Shown here piece after piece: positions 49,241 to 61,500 of a stretch of 64,000 bases of DNA. Position numbers and translations under genes: made by a program. Source of the DNA: Branchiostoma floridae (lineage: Eukaryota > Chordata > Leptocardii > Amphioxiformes > Branchiostomatidae); NCBI RefSeq assembly GCF_000003815.2, contig NC_049980.1, positions 19,697,743-19,761,742 on the forward strand, in the 5' to 3' direction. Every line of letters begins with the position of its first letter. The first letter of the stretch is position 1. The notes under the pieces were generated by a model. The model saw nothing but the letters and a program-made list of their open reading frames with translations. It had not been told where the DNA came from and did not search any database.

Positions 49241-52200
49241 TCAATTATTGGTCTCCCATTCATCCATGTCATCATTTCCATCCTCGTCATCAGAAAGGGT
49301 TTCTGTTCTCTGTTTGATCCTGTCTAAAGTTTCCATCAGCAGCCTGGCGTTGTTGTCAGACAGGGATGTGACGTTCGGGTGGGGGGCTGACTCCTCGGAC
49401 TGCTTCACAGGCTTCAGCTTGATGCCAAGTTTCAGTTGGGCCAGAATGTTAGTCATGGGGTCGCCTGAGAAGGGAAAGACAAATAACCTGATACTGATTT
49501 CCACATGCACCTGCACTAAACAGATCTAGCTTATTATTATTATAGTATTATAGTGAAACTTTATTAAGTGGATGCAAATTATTTTCACTCATTGACCCTG
49601 AAGAAGAGTGATGGATGTCACTCAAAACGTCCAAAGACATTCTCCATTTTATCCAGTTGTAGAGATTGAATTGTTTTTGAACATTGTTAACCTGGATGTC
49701 TAACCTTCATAAATGTAATACTGAGTGCAGTGCAACTTATTGTCACCTAGTACAGGATTATTTGTCCTGCCAATTGCAGGCCACAGACATGGATTTCTAG
49801 CCCATTGCCAGTACATGTATGTGTACCACATTCAGGTACATCATATGTACAATTTAATTTCAAAGTTGTTAATAGGTTGACATGTTGACTGATATGATGG
49901 ACATCCCCCATTGGTGGGCAAGTGTGTCTTCTACTGTGTAACGTACCTCCACCCTGTATATTTCCAGATCTTGTTTCTTCAGGAGGCTTCTTTAAGTGTT
50001 GCCTTGCAGCAACAATATCCTTGGGGTCGATAGACCCCAGAGTTTGCTGTTCTTGCTTTGTCTTGTCACTGCTTTTCCTGGGTCTTGGTTTTGGGGGGTG
50101 GCCATTACCCTGCAAGTGGAGTTTGGAAACCAGGAAGGGGAAGAGGAGGAGGGGGTGGGGGCAATGATAAGGTAGGGCCAGGGGGAGGAGGTGGTGGAGG
50201 GGGTGGGGGTAAGGTGCAACCGGGGGGCGGATATCTTGGGGGGGGAGGGGGAGCAGGAGGAGTAACCATGGAGGACCCATCTGATGATTTGTTGCTTGAT
50301 TTGGAGGCTGCAACATTTGCAAGCCCACTCTTGGAGCTGGGGCTTTTCCTGTAAAAAAAAAAGAAACATACTTTACTCGATGATATGCTGTCTGTAATTC
50401 AGTTATCTGTCCACACATAATAACAAAATGAATTTGTGTTGCAGGTTTTTGATGTGCATTGAGTTATCAAAATTTTGACTAATGCTTTCCTAAAATACTT
50501 TCCTAAATTTGCCATGGGTCTTGTGTACATACAACTGTGGCAACAAACCAATACATATGATTGTATGACATCACAAGAACATGTGGAGAGAAGTACACGA
50601 GATTGTAAGACATCAAAAGAATGTGTGTAAAAGAGTAAATGTGATTGTACAAGATGATCATATTCATGTGATAACATAATGTAAAGGATGTAAAAAAAAG
50701 AATTCCCGTCTCACTTGCGAGTGCTTTGTACAGTCTCCTTGGGTTGGCTGCCCGTGCGCTTCCTCTGCCTGGGTGCCTGGTACCGGGGTGGCTTGATGGT
50801 TACAGGGGATGGGTACTTCTATATGTCATTGGCAAAAATCAAACATAAAAATCAAAAATCCAACGAGCTGAGGCAAGACAACAATACAATACAATTCCAA
50901 CACTCACAATTTTGTAGGGTCACTTTATTGCAAGCTAATAGCAGTTGGACTATGTTGAGGACTGTGCCTTTACCTTAATTTAGTTCAAGGACCACAAAGT
51001 TGTTATTTGCACAATCAAATTTATCCCACCAGTTTTGCATAGATAACAAACTAGTGTACAAACCTTCTTGTAATTCTTCAGTCTATCCAGAGCTTTCTGT
51101 CTCTCACTGTCCCTCCAGTCCTTCCTGCTCTCTTCTTCTTGTTTCTGCTGCTCACGTCTCTACAATCACACAGAACATGCATGGTGCTGTGTGTTCAGCA
51201 AAGGTACTGTGAAGACTTAGTACTGCCATAATGATGACAACTGTATCTCAAATATAGCATGTTGATGTTCAATGATGTTCATATTATTTCAAGGATCACA
51301 TCTATGTAAGTGTACAATTGACAGAACTAATGATAAGAAAAAAGGAGATAACAGCTTGATTAAAACATGATTTCTTCAGCGACTGTGTGCGCACTTGTGT
51401 GTACATGTACATGTGTGCATACCTGTATTGTGTGTACATGTACATATGTGTGTGTGCACTTGTACCATTTGTATGGCATGGTGCCTGGTGACTTCATCTT
51501 GCTGCTGCCTCTTTGCATCTTCTTCATCTTGCTTCTGTCTAACAAGCATTTTCTGAAATGTTACAACAAATAAAGGTTAGAATAGAAAAATTACAAAGGA
51601 CCTCAAGATAGCAAGCCTTACTGCAAGGAGTATAAACTTGTTTTTACCTTCTTGCTTACTGTAAGGTATCAGATTGTAAACAAAAANNNNNNNNNNNNNN
51701 NNNNNNNNNNNNNNNNNNNNNNNNNNNNNNNNNNNNNNNNNNNNNNNNNNNNNNNNNNNNNNNNNNNNNNNNNNNNNNNNNNNNNNATATCATCATTCAT
51801 GTCAATTGAAGCTGAACATAAAATAGTGGCTTTTGACCAGAGATGCCCACATAATTCCATGCTGATCAATCTGAGGATATTACCTTATTATTTCTGATGA
51901 ATGCTCTTTTCCTGAAGATTTTGTTGAGGCTCATTTTGAGCTGTGTGACCCGGGGGTCAGCTCGGCTGTTGTACTGTGGCATGTCAACATCCTCCAGGTC
52001 CTCTGGGGTTTCATAGGCATCATAAAACATCACAGTGTCTTCTTCATCTGGAAAGACAGCAAGAATGATATTATATAATCATACATACCACTTCCAGTGG
52101 ATTAGCCTCTTGCCCTGCTGTAGTGCCAGCCCAAGGGGTATAGAAACTGTGTATCAAAAGGAATGCAGACACAGTCTTACACTGGCAAGTAAGTGATGGA

Positions 52201-55200
52201 ATTCTAAATTTAGAATCTCAGCACATTACATGTCAGATTCATCCAAGTTTACAGGAATTTTGACAAAATCAAATTTTTTATACCAAGTAAATCTGAATTT
52301 TGTTTAAAGATGGACATAAAATATTCCTCTTTAGACAATATATTTCACCTTGCAGTTCTTTCTGGATGACCCCCAGCTGCTTCTTACACAGGACTTCTTC
52401 TTCCTCCATGATCTTTAACTGCACATCATACAACTTGATCTGAATGCTGTAATATTTCTGTTCCAGCTTCTCCAGCTCAACCTTAAGGTTTGTCCCCTCA
52501 TCAAGGAAAGCCATCTGGATGAATAAAAAGAAGTTTTATTTTTGCTCCTACAATGTATGCATGAACGCATCTAGAATTCTGACAAGATTATCCACTAATC
52601 TTATTGTATAAGAGATAAATTGTGGTGTGAAGTAGTATCCAGCACATTGTAAATTCGATTATACCACTGCTGGCATGAGACATAATACTTGAATGTAGTT
52701 TTCAATTAACTTTCTAACACTTAGACAGCTCCTTATTATATAACAGTCCTCCCCACAAACACTAAAATGTAGAGATTATCACATATAACTACTCTTGACC
52801 CTGTCAGTCTGATCTTAAAACAACAATTCCAATAAACACCCCAACAGTCACAAAAATCTTGTACCTCTTGTTAATCTCAAAGCAGATGCTGGGGCAGAAA
52901 ATCGTAACATTTTTTCATCTAGAGAACCAACTGATTATGATTTACTACCACCAACATCTGCTTAGAGATTACCTCTTGCTTGATTTTTCTCCTCTGTGTC
53001 TGGAAGTGTTTCTCCTTTGCCCTGAGCATCTGTAAAGTGTCCCCAGACACTCTCTCCTCTATCCTGTTCAGTCTGCTTGAGCCGTGCAGGTCCCAGGTGG
53101 CCTTTCCAAACTTCTGCTTGTCTGCCAGCATTCTCTCCTTCATCCCTACAAAAATGGTTTGTTTGCATTTTCTATGTTTGCATATTTCATACGTATCAAA
53201 AACATCATCATCGGTCTGCTGCAGTGCAGACAAGTGTGTAATATACATTACATACCCCTTTAACACTTTATACTATACTGTTGCCTATCCTAAGAGTAGA
53301 TCTGGATAATGTTTATTGAAGACTATCTACAGTCATTATCATGCAGCAAGATAACTTTTATCAATGTGGAGCTCCAATTTGATTTTACGGTTATATTTGG
53401 CCAGCCAACAAGTGGTCAATTATTCTTAAAACAGATCATTTCTTTTAAGTCTATCATTGACATTATAGATGCGTAAGTATTTTTGCAAAAACTGTGAATG
53501 CAAACATGACAGCCCTATTATCTTACCAGTTGAAATGTCCACACATTCACTGAAGTATTTGATCTGGAGTTGTAGAATGGCTTCCGTGGCCGTCTCATAC
53601 TGTGACTGCCATTCATTGTACTCCTTAACGTACTGTGTCCGGCGACCTTCCCCGATGTCCGGATCCTGCACCAGATCTTGTAACTTGTAGAAGAAAAGGT
53701 AGTTCAAAGTTTCAGAACAGTTATAGTAAGTCAATAGCTTTTTGCTGTATTGGCACTTTTAGTAAGTGACCTTTTCTGTGAAATCACCATGCCATTCACT
53801 ATGATACACATATAAATGTTTGTTTTAAAATACAGGTAAGTATTGTCTTAGCTGAGAACTGAAAGATACTGCAATTTCTTGATTTTCAATGTGGTGCAAA
53901 ATCCCATTGTCACAGATAAAGTTCTTTTGCAGTATAGACCTTCAGGCAGGGATGACATCAGAAGGCGTTTTCTAGACAAAAACCAGGCTTCTTTCCTACA
54001 AAAACAAAACTTTATAAAGCCCCTTTCTCTATGGAATGGTGAATCTCCAAGCAGATGTTAGAGTGCCAGATCATAATGTATGATTTTGAATGTCTGCTTG
54101 GCTTCAAGGTGCTAGAATTAGAGCCTGGCATCCAATTCAAAACCTGCTGTTTGGAACTTTACCATCATATACCCTAACATCTGCTTGGGACCTTAAATTG
54201 TGACTTTTAACCATAGTATAGCATGATAACAATTGTAACTGTGAGATGTTATCTTGCTGGATGACTGTTTTGACTGACCTCTTGTCTCTTGATGTAAGCT
54301 ACCTCCCTGACATCCAGGAAAGGCTGCAGGTTGTAGTGAAAGTGTTCTACTGTAGCCATCAGCAGGTCCTCAACAGCTGTGTCCTCCAGCTCATATACAC
54401 CTAACATGTCCAGCATGTTGATAGAGCCAGCTCGTAGGGATAACACCTGAAAACCAGTCATATGGACAATTTGTTTTGCAATGGTGAGAGTTTTCCTGTA
54501 CACAACCTACTGATATTTTTACTCCAAATGTTGCAGTAGCCTGGCAGCTATCTTCCTCATAGCTGTAATCACTGGTGCTACATCTTGCAGTTAGGCGAGT
54601 CTGTATTATCCGGCTAATGATGTCAATGAATTTTCTCATGAATTTTGCTAACAGACAACAAGATTTCTGGCAGGTCAAGTATCACTTGTACCAGAAAACA
54701 TTAGAATCTATGATAAAAACAATAACATGACAAACCTCTTTAAGATGATCTGCAGCCCGACTCACAGCATCCTCGTAACCTCTTCTCTTCAAGTCGTTCA
54801 AGTTTTCGAAGTAGGCATCTGTGCTTGAGTCTTCCATAAACAACGTGTCCACAACAAGCTTCTTACCACAAACGTCTAGAGCAACCTTTAGGTACGTTTC
54901 TACATCACTAACAACCGTCTCGGACACGTCAGTGTCATCATTATACGTCCCCATATAGTAGTTAAGGTAACCCCACAGTGTTGACATCTCTTCAGGCATC
55001 ACAGGTAGGTACGGATCCAGTTGAGGATAAACCAGAGACATCTGCTGGTGAGCATGGCGGATGTCTCGGAAGGAAAACATCCCCGCCCAGCTTCTATCGT
55101 CGTCTGCGCTGCGCTTCTTGCACTTGGCGACGTTGTGGCAAGTTATGGCGAGTTTGTTCTCAGCGTTGTTCCAGCCTACTAGAAACTTAAGACGAGTCCT

Positions 55201-55287
55201 GGCGTCTGGATCCTCGAACGGAGTCTCCTTGATCGCTATCCAGCCTTCCAGACTGTCTGGCTGCTCCATGCTGTACGTTATGGACAT
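49241..55287 (-). CDS. WHAMM/JMY-type actin nucleation-promoting factor
   Basis: WHAMM and JMY activate the Arp2/3 complex through a C-terminal WCA region and act at endomembranes (WHAMM) or in nucleus and cytoplasm (JMY). Exons: 54736-55287, 54279-54446, 53527-53683, 52973-53145, 52349-52514, 51884-52047, 51466-51552, 51064-51159, 50715-50818, 49947-50348 and 49241-49464. The start at 55287 gives MSITYSMEQPDSLEGWIAIK, like the vertebrate N-terminus. The middle exons are charged coiled coil. Then come a polyproline tract, WH2 motifs (GSIDPKDIVAARQHLKK and MTNILAQLKLGIKLKPV), a central helix NARLLMETLDRIKQRTE, and an acidic tail ending DEWETNN. The frame shifts by one base at the end of the polyproline tract (about 50077-50150; see findings). 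Joins are otherwise GT-AG and in frame. About 750-760 residues. I cannot tell WHAMM from JMY; it may be the single ancestor-like copy. Confidence 0.92.
51396..51457. repeat. TG/ACATG-rich microsatellite in a WHAMM/JMY intron
   Basis: Alternating GTGTGTACATGTACATGT-type sequence ends less than 10 bp from the splice donor of the exon at 51466-51552. It may be length-variable. Confidence 0.8.
51687..51786. other. Scaffold gap (100 N) in a WHAMM/JMY intron
   Basis: The gap lies between exons ending at 51884 and starting at 51552. The flanking phases agree (0 and 0), so no exon need be missing, though an in-frame exon could be. Confidence 0.99.
52872..52971. mobile_element. 100-bp hAT-like MITE abutting a WHAMM/JMY splice donor
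   Basis: Ends TAATCTCAAAGCAGATGCTG and, as reverse complement, TAATCTCTAAGCAGATGTTG are inverted repeats with few mismatches. The element is flanked by CCTCTTGT (52864-52871) and CCTCTTGC (52972-52979), an 8-bp target duplication with one change, as expected of hAT elements. Its last base supplies the T of the donor GT used by the exon 52973-53145. Confidence 0.8.
54043..54195. mobile_element. MITE-like element in a WHAMM/JMY intron
   Basis: ATCTCCAAGCAGATGTTAG at the left is mirrored by CTAACATCTGCTTGGGA at the right. An internal TCTGCTTGG near 54093 suggests a compound or nested copy. It belongs to the same family as the elements at 39541 and 52872. A target duplication is not clear. Confidence 0.6.
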
Positions 55288-55717
55288 TTGAAATCAGTTT
55301 AGTATTCCGAAAACATTTGTCCAAGTGAACTCTGTGGGATTTACCCTGTGAGTCAGAGTCTTAAGGTTGTAGCTGTTCTATCTGTCACCAAACCTGCCTG
55401 ACTGAATTGGATGAAAAATATAGCGCTAAAAACACTAAACATCCACTCAGAGACACTTAACATTAAGTGTATTCTACTTAAGTATGTTTCCAAATTATAT
55501 CAACAGTATTTCTTTTCAATTTGATAATCTAACCAAGATAAGTACTTCCAAAATGAACAGGCAGCATAGATAATACTAGTAGGCGATGTTATTGGGGTCC
55601 TTCGGTGACCCGTGACGAAGTAGAGGAACAGCTGCTTTGATCACCTCTTGCTTACTTGCCACAACGTAATATTTCAAACAATAACACATCTCAGAGGGGT
55701 CATTGAATTGTGATAAA
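55288..55717. promoter_or_regulatory. Shared WHAMM-JMY/KXD1 upstream region
   Basis: Only 430 bp separate the divergent start codons, so both promoters and 5' UTRs must fit here. The KXD1-proximal half contains GTGACCCGTGACGAAG, which has CRE-half-like sites. No TATA box was seen. Confidence 0.55.
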
Positions 55718-57835
55718 ATGACTGAAGATTCCAGTGATTCGTGCTCGGTGGCTACAGAGTCTTCTGGAGTAGAGGTTCTGTACCGGGACTCAGCAGCAGC
55801 GGAAGGTAGCAGCGTAACGAAGGACCCGTCCGATGTTTTCCTGAGAAGTCTGGTGGATCTTGTGAACGATGACGATGTAAACGCAGTTCTACAGGCTCAG
55901 AAACACATGTAAGGAGGGTTTTATTCTGCACCCCAAATGAGTGAAGGGCTTTTAGACTTTGGATTTAGATTTAGATAGGGATTCAACAGTAGTTCTGCAA
56001 GAGGTATGCCAAATGAGGTATTGAAGTCTGCCATCTCAGATTTGCTTCCAGACGTCATGCAACATGCTTTTGCATGGGTGCCTGGAAAATATCTGTTGTG
56101 AATTGTAGTAATTCGTACCCATGCTGAGTTGCTCAAATCCATAAATCGCTACTAGTAAAGGTATCCTGAATGGAGATATTGTATCATAGTATTAAATACA
56201 GGTTTGCAAATTAAAGCAAAACTATTTTTGTCATACCTGTTGTTTCTCTGTATCCCTAGGGTGAACAGATTCGAGAAGACCAATGAGATGCTGCAGAGTT
56301 TCAACACCTTGTCAGCCATCCGGTTTGACGAGACACAGGAGATGTTCAAGAAGCACACTCAGACACTGCTGGACATGAAGAAGGACCTGGATCACATCTT
56401 CAGAAGAATCAGGTTGGTTTGTCCTGCAGCTATAGTATGTTGTTGTTGTAACCCTTTTGGTACATATAGTATAGACAAAGCAACTTATTTGCTGACCTAA
56501 CCTAAGTATTTTATTATAGTTACAGGGAGGTTTTGCTAGTCCCAATCCCCTTTAGTGTACTTGAAGCACCTCCTCAAACTTGGAACCCCCTTTCTGTGGC
56601 CCCTTTGAAGGACAGTGCAGTCCCCAAGCAAGATGTCCCAACCCCAGAGTCTCTCAGTTACCAACTACAATTGGAACCAGCTCAACTGTGAGAGCTGCTA
56701 ATAGTAATAGCTGAGATATTCAAACATACCTTACCACAGTATGCAGTGGAGGAATTTTATTGTTATCATTTATTCATTAGTGCAGCTACATTGATTTTAG
56801 TTATTCAATTTTTGTAGAACCAGCCCAGTATATTTACTGAAGACTTGATGAGTCTCCATACAAAGTTCGTACTGTATCTGTTAACTTATAAGCATGAAAC
56901 AGCAGAAAGAGCATTTTTATAACGTTTAAAAGCCAAATAAGCTGGTGCCATTGGATATAATTTAAAACTTTATAAAAGTCTAAAACACCAAGTTTGTCAA
57001 GAAGATGGAATGTCTATAGATAACAACAGAAAATAGCAATCTAACTCTGAATACCTGATTGTTTACTTTTATGTGTACTTATAATCATTCACAGGGAACT
57101 CAAAGGAAAGGTCAGCAAACAGTATCCTGAGGCGTTTCAAGGTAACTCTATGACAACTCTACTAGCACAGTTTAGATATTTAAGAAAAAACATTGCCAAG
57201 TTGCATGATGGCTAGATTTGTATCTATTTTAACTCTAGTTTGCTCCAATGTTCATTTCCATGCAGGATAATCTGGCTCTTGCCCACATAAAATGTTTTAT
57301 ATTTTCTTTCTGCATTATGTTGGGAATCAAATACTATTAGTTCTCAGATGCAATCTAATGGTAAACTTTGCATGAGTACTGATAAATTGTTGCATGTTCG
57401 GAATGCAAGCAGAATTCATCTTGGTGGTTGTTAATTTAAACAGGTATCATAACAACACAATCTTTCTGTATAAGCCTCCTTAAGGCACACATTGCTGATG
57501 CTACTTGTCTGTTAAAGCTCACACGTCCCATGTGATTTGTCAGTTGAACTTGACAAAAGTTAGAACAAAATCAAGCTGTTCACCTACAGTATGTATCTAA
57601 TAATAAAAAAATGTTCTTACCTCCATATCTATACTGTTACCCAGCTGCTGAGGTACAGGTTCGACAGTGGGAAGAGTCAACCATGTCCCCCACCTCACCA
57701 CTCCCAGAAGGAGCAACATTTACAGTTGATACATCGACTTCAGGGGAACACTCCACAAACGACTCTGTACAAGCGCAACAGACAGACGTTTTAGGAGCGC
57801 CTCATGCTCAAGATCTGGACTTGAGATTACATTAG
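55718..57835 (+). CDS. KXD1: KxDL motif-containing protein 1, BORC subunit
   Basis: KXD1 is a small coiled-coil subunit of BORC, which positions lysosomes through ARL8, and it is related to BLOC-1. Exons 55718-55908, 56260-56412, 57095-57141 and 57645-57835 join in frame through GT-AG introns to give 193 residues. The conserved core is [19 protein letters not shown], then [19 protein letters not shown], then the KxDL signature in [14 protein letters not shown] and [14 protein letters not shown]. The N-terminal 40 residues and the Ser/Thr-rich C-terminus are variable in this family. The start is the first ATG after in-frame stops. It is divergent from WHAMM/JMY and convergent with the zinc-finger gene. 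A candidate polyadenylation signal AATAAA is at 58417-58422. Confidence 0.95.
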
Positions 57836-58416
57836 ACTTGCTCAGTCTCGTGTCTTTCTTTGAAGGAAAACACAGCAACTGAAGAGACACTACCATTTGA
57901 AGATGAATTTAATCTTCAAATTCAGAAGCTACTCGATTTCAGACTAATATTAGGCTTTTCTGGGACATACTTATTGTCGACAAAGGAATCAACTTGTACA
58001 TGTTATTTTATTTCAGTACCTCCTTGTTGTCAAGTCACACAAGCTATTTCAAAACACGTCCCTGTCAGCAAAGAAAATTGTTGACTTTGAAGCATGTGTG
58101 TGTCCTTCAATGTGCTAGAAATCAATGTCTATCAGAAAGGTTTGCTCTTTTCTACTTGACACAAATACATGGATGAAAAGACCTTACTGTGCCATGTACT
58201 GTCAGGACAATATTGTTACAAGAAGTGTCTGAAATAACATGTTTGCTGCTTTTTCATGTTCTGTATATGACAGATTTATGACACAAATTGAGGGATTTCT
58301 AAGCACAGTTGCAGATATGTCATACAAAATTAATCTGTCTGTGATTTAAAAGGTTGTTGTAGATCCGTTTCGACAGCCAACACCATTATTATAGGCTTTC
58401 TGAAAATCCCAGGACA

Positions 58417-58452
58417 AATAAATCGTACAATGATTGTGTCCACATCTTTATT
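58417..58452. terminator. Opposed polyadenylation signals of KXD1 and the zinc-finger gene
   Basis: AATAAA on the plus strand at 58417-58422 would end KXD1, and AATAAA on the minus strand at 58452-58447 would end the zinc-finger gene. As cleavage normally falls 10-30 bases after the signal, the two transcripts should overlap by a few bases to a few tens of bases. Confidence 0.6.
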
Positions 58453-58512
58453 CGGCAACATTACTCAGATTATGTTGTTGTTCTGATTTCAAAAATATTG
58501 TGTTAGTTCTGA

Positions 58513-61500
58513 TCAAACTAGATCTGAGCTGCCCATAACATAGCCAGTGGAGGTTTGATCAGTACTGTAACATGTTTGTCTCTGGAACATGTAGGGCAAG
58601 GGCTGAAATGGCGGCCATCTTGGACGTGTCATGCTGAGGTCAAGGTCAGCTGCTGACTGGATCAAACTTGAATCCAGCGTGTCGGACCAGCTGGTGTCTC
58701 GGAACACTGGAGACAGAGGTGTCATGTGGTCTGCCCCTGGGAGTTGTTCCATCGGTTGGGTCAAGGGAGGGGGGGCTGTGAGGACAGACTCTTCCATTGT
58801 ATGAGGAGTGCTGCGAAGTGTTGTATCACCTTTCTGGATGCTTTGGTTTATTTCTGTAGTATTGTGTAGACCGCTAGTTCTGATAGAGATAGACTGAGTC
58901 CTTTCTACTGTGTTGTGTATTGCAGTCAAGGGATTAATGATACTGGTACTCTGTCCTATGTCAGTATCGTTGTATCTTGCTGTGTCTTGACTAGGCTTCT
59001 GTTTCATTTGGTGGGGTGCTGGTGATGTAGCATTTTTAGTATTACTGTTTGAATCTGCTGATCTGATGGTACGTCTAGCAAAACATTTAACCCTCCCTCC
59101 TCTCCCATGTATGATGTCCATGTGCTGTTTCAAATGCGTCTTGGTTTTGAACTTCCAGTCACAAAGGTCGCAAGGAAAGGGCCGAAGGTCGCTGTGCTTC
59201 CTCATGTGGTGTTTCAGATCCAGCGGCATCTTGAAAGTTGCCCTACACACTACACACGTGTGTGGTCGTCTGTTGCCACTGTGCATGCGTGCCATATGAG
59301 TGCTCAGGTAGTTCTTCAACTTGAAACGGAATCCACAAACTTTGCAGGGGTATGGCTTGCTGGCACTGTGGGTCACTTTAACGTGACGGTTGAGCTCACC
59401 TAGTATTGCAAACCGATTTCCGCACTCAGAGCATTGATGGGGCTTCTCGCCATGTCTGCGTAGATGAGACCTGAGTGCTCGCGCTGTCTTAAACTGTTCA
59501 CCGCACACTGCACATAAGTGAGTGCTGTCCTCTGTATGGACTTCTTTGTGCATTCGGAGAGTAGCAGGAGTTTTAAACATAGCTTTGCATTCGGTACACT
59601 CGAAGGGCCTCTCTTCTGTATGAACAACCATGTGGGATCTCAGACTACTCTCTATCACAAACTGAGCACCACATTGTGCACAGAGGTATGGCTTCTTCCC
59701 ACTGTGCTTCCTCTCGTGCAGCTTCACTGCTTCTCTGTGTTTGAATCCCTTGTTGCAAATGCCACACTTGAAGGGTCGCTCTTCAGAGTGAACAATCATG
59801 TGGCGCTGCAAGTGTCGCGGAAGTTTGAATGAGGCATTGCACATGTCACACGTGTACTTCTTCTCGGCTGTGTGTATGTGAAAAGTGTGGCTGTCCAAGT
59901 TTCCTTTGGAGCTGAAGCTGACATTCTTGCACAAAACACAAGCAAATGGCTTGCTTATACTATGGACAGTCTTCATATGCTTACCCATTCTGTATAAGCT
60001 GGGGAAATTTGACCCACAAATACTACATGTTTGGTCACCACTTCTCCTTTTCCTTCTCATAGACTCTGATAGTGGAGTCAACTTTACAATTGTGTCCAAG
60101 TGAACGTCTGACATCAGATCTTCCTCTGGATCATGCTCATCTTCCCCTTTCTCTTCATTAGTTTCCTCCATCTCTGTTGGTGATGACGTATCCTGGGTAG
60201 TTTTCTGACATTCTCTTTCATACTCAGACTCACGGGTATCTATTTGGTCTTCCTGAGGGTTCACATGAGACTCCTCTGCCATTTCTAATCCTGCTGCAGA
60301 TTGGTTGTGAAGCTTACCCTCGTGCAACTCGGTTTTATCATTCCAGAAATGTCTCTTCTTCGGAAGTAGATTCAAACCACTGCCAAAACAGTCACTTCTT
60401 TGTGCAGTACTGATATTCTCTTCAACATCACTGGAGAGCGACTGCATGCCATCCCCATTTTCTGGAGGTGTGTCCTGTTCTGCATTATTACCGATCGGGA
60501 CATCTTTACCTTTGCAACCCTTGGACAAAGCTGTGATCATTGAATTTTCCAAGGCAGTCCCCTCATCTGCACTGTGGCTGCAAAGTTCAAATATAGGAGA
60601 ATCAACTGCTGTGTCAAGTTCTATCTTTTGTAGATCAACATCTTGTTTATCATTGTACAGTATGAAAGCACCATCTAAGGATCTCTGATCTTGCTTAATT
60701 TGAGATCCAAGATGTCTGTGCGGTGATGTTTCTGCCTGTTCCTCATCTTTTCCTGAAGCATGATGCCTTGATTTTGTGGCAGCCTCTTTAGCTCTTGACA
60801 CCTTCTTTGAGATATTATCTGCCGTGAGATTGGAAGGCTTGTTGGATCTGAATAGGATAGAGAGCAGTAAGTTATACATGTTTTCATACTAAAAACCATG
60901 ACATAAATGTAGCATGATATATCAGCAATTTGTCATTAGATTAAACTTAAATGCAATAGATGGGCACTTCAAAATAGTGGGGTGTGCATTTTGCACGACC
61001 TACATTGTACATGAAACATAAGTTACATATGAATCACATATGCCTTTGCTGGTTTATCATTTTATGATAGCCTGCATGGGCACATAATTGCTCAGATCTA
61101 CCTTTGAACAAAAATAGGAAAGAAATGGAGGAACTTTTATACAAAAATACTTCTTCTTATTTACCCTCTAACTACCCCACTGGGGCATCGCTGAGGAGGG
61201 GGGTGGGTGCTAGAATAGGGCAAGCATGCCAGACCGGCCATAAAGACCTCGAATGTCAGGGCCTGAGCAGTATACCCTAGCAGCTGATTCCACTCAACAA
61301 TTCTTAAGATTTGCTGTGATCAACTGATATTCAAACAATTAGCTTCCTCTGCTTCTGCGTTAGACTGGTTTAAGGTACTGAGCGGTGGATATTATATGTC
61401 GGATTTAGACAAGGTTACTTAGGATAAATGTATTGAAATATATATGTAGAGGAACATCAGGTAGTGAATAAAGTACTTATACAAACCTGCTTGTCTGGTA

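Noticed and set aside
49035-49529. 164-codon plus-strand frame
   Set aside because: It combines a CATT microsatellite and the reverse of the last WHAMM/JMY exon.
50058-50354. Glycine-rich plus-strand frame and Leu/His-rich minus-strand frames
   Set aside because: They are shadows of the WHAMM/JMY polyproline tract in other frames.
59107-59832. Plus-strand frames within the zinc-finger exon
   Set aside because: They are antisense shadows of the C2H2 coding sequence.
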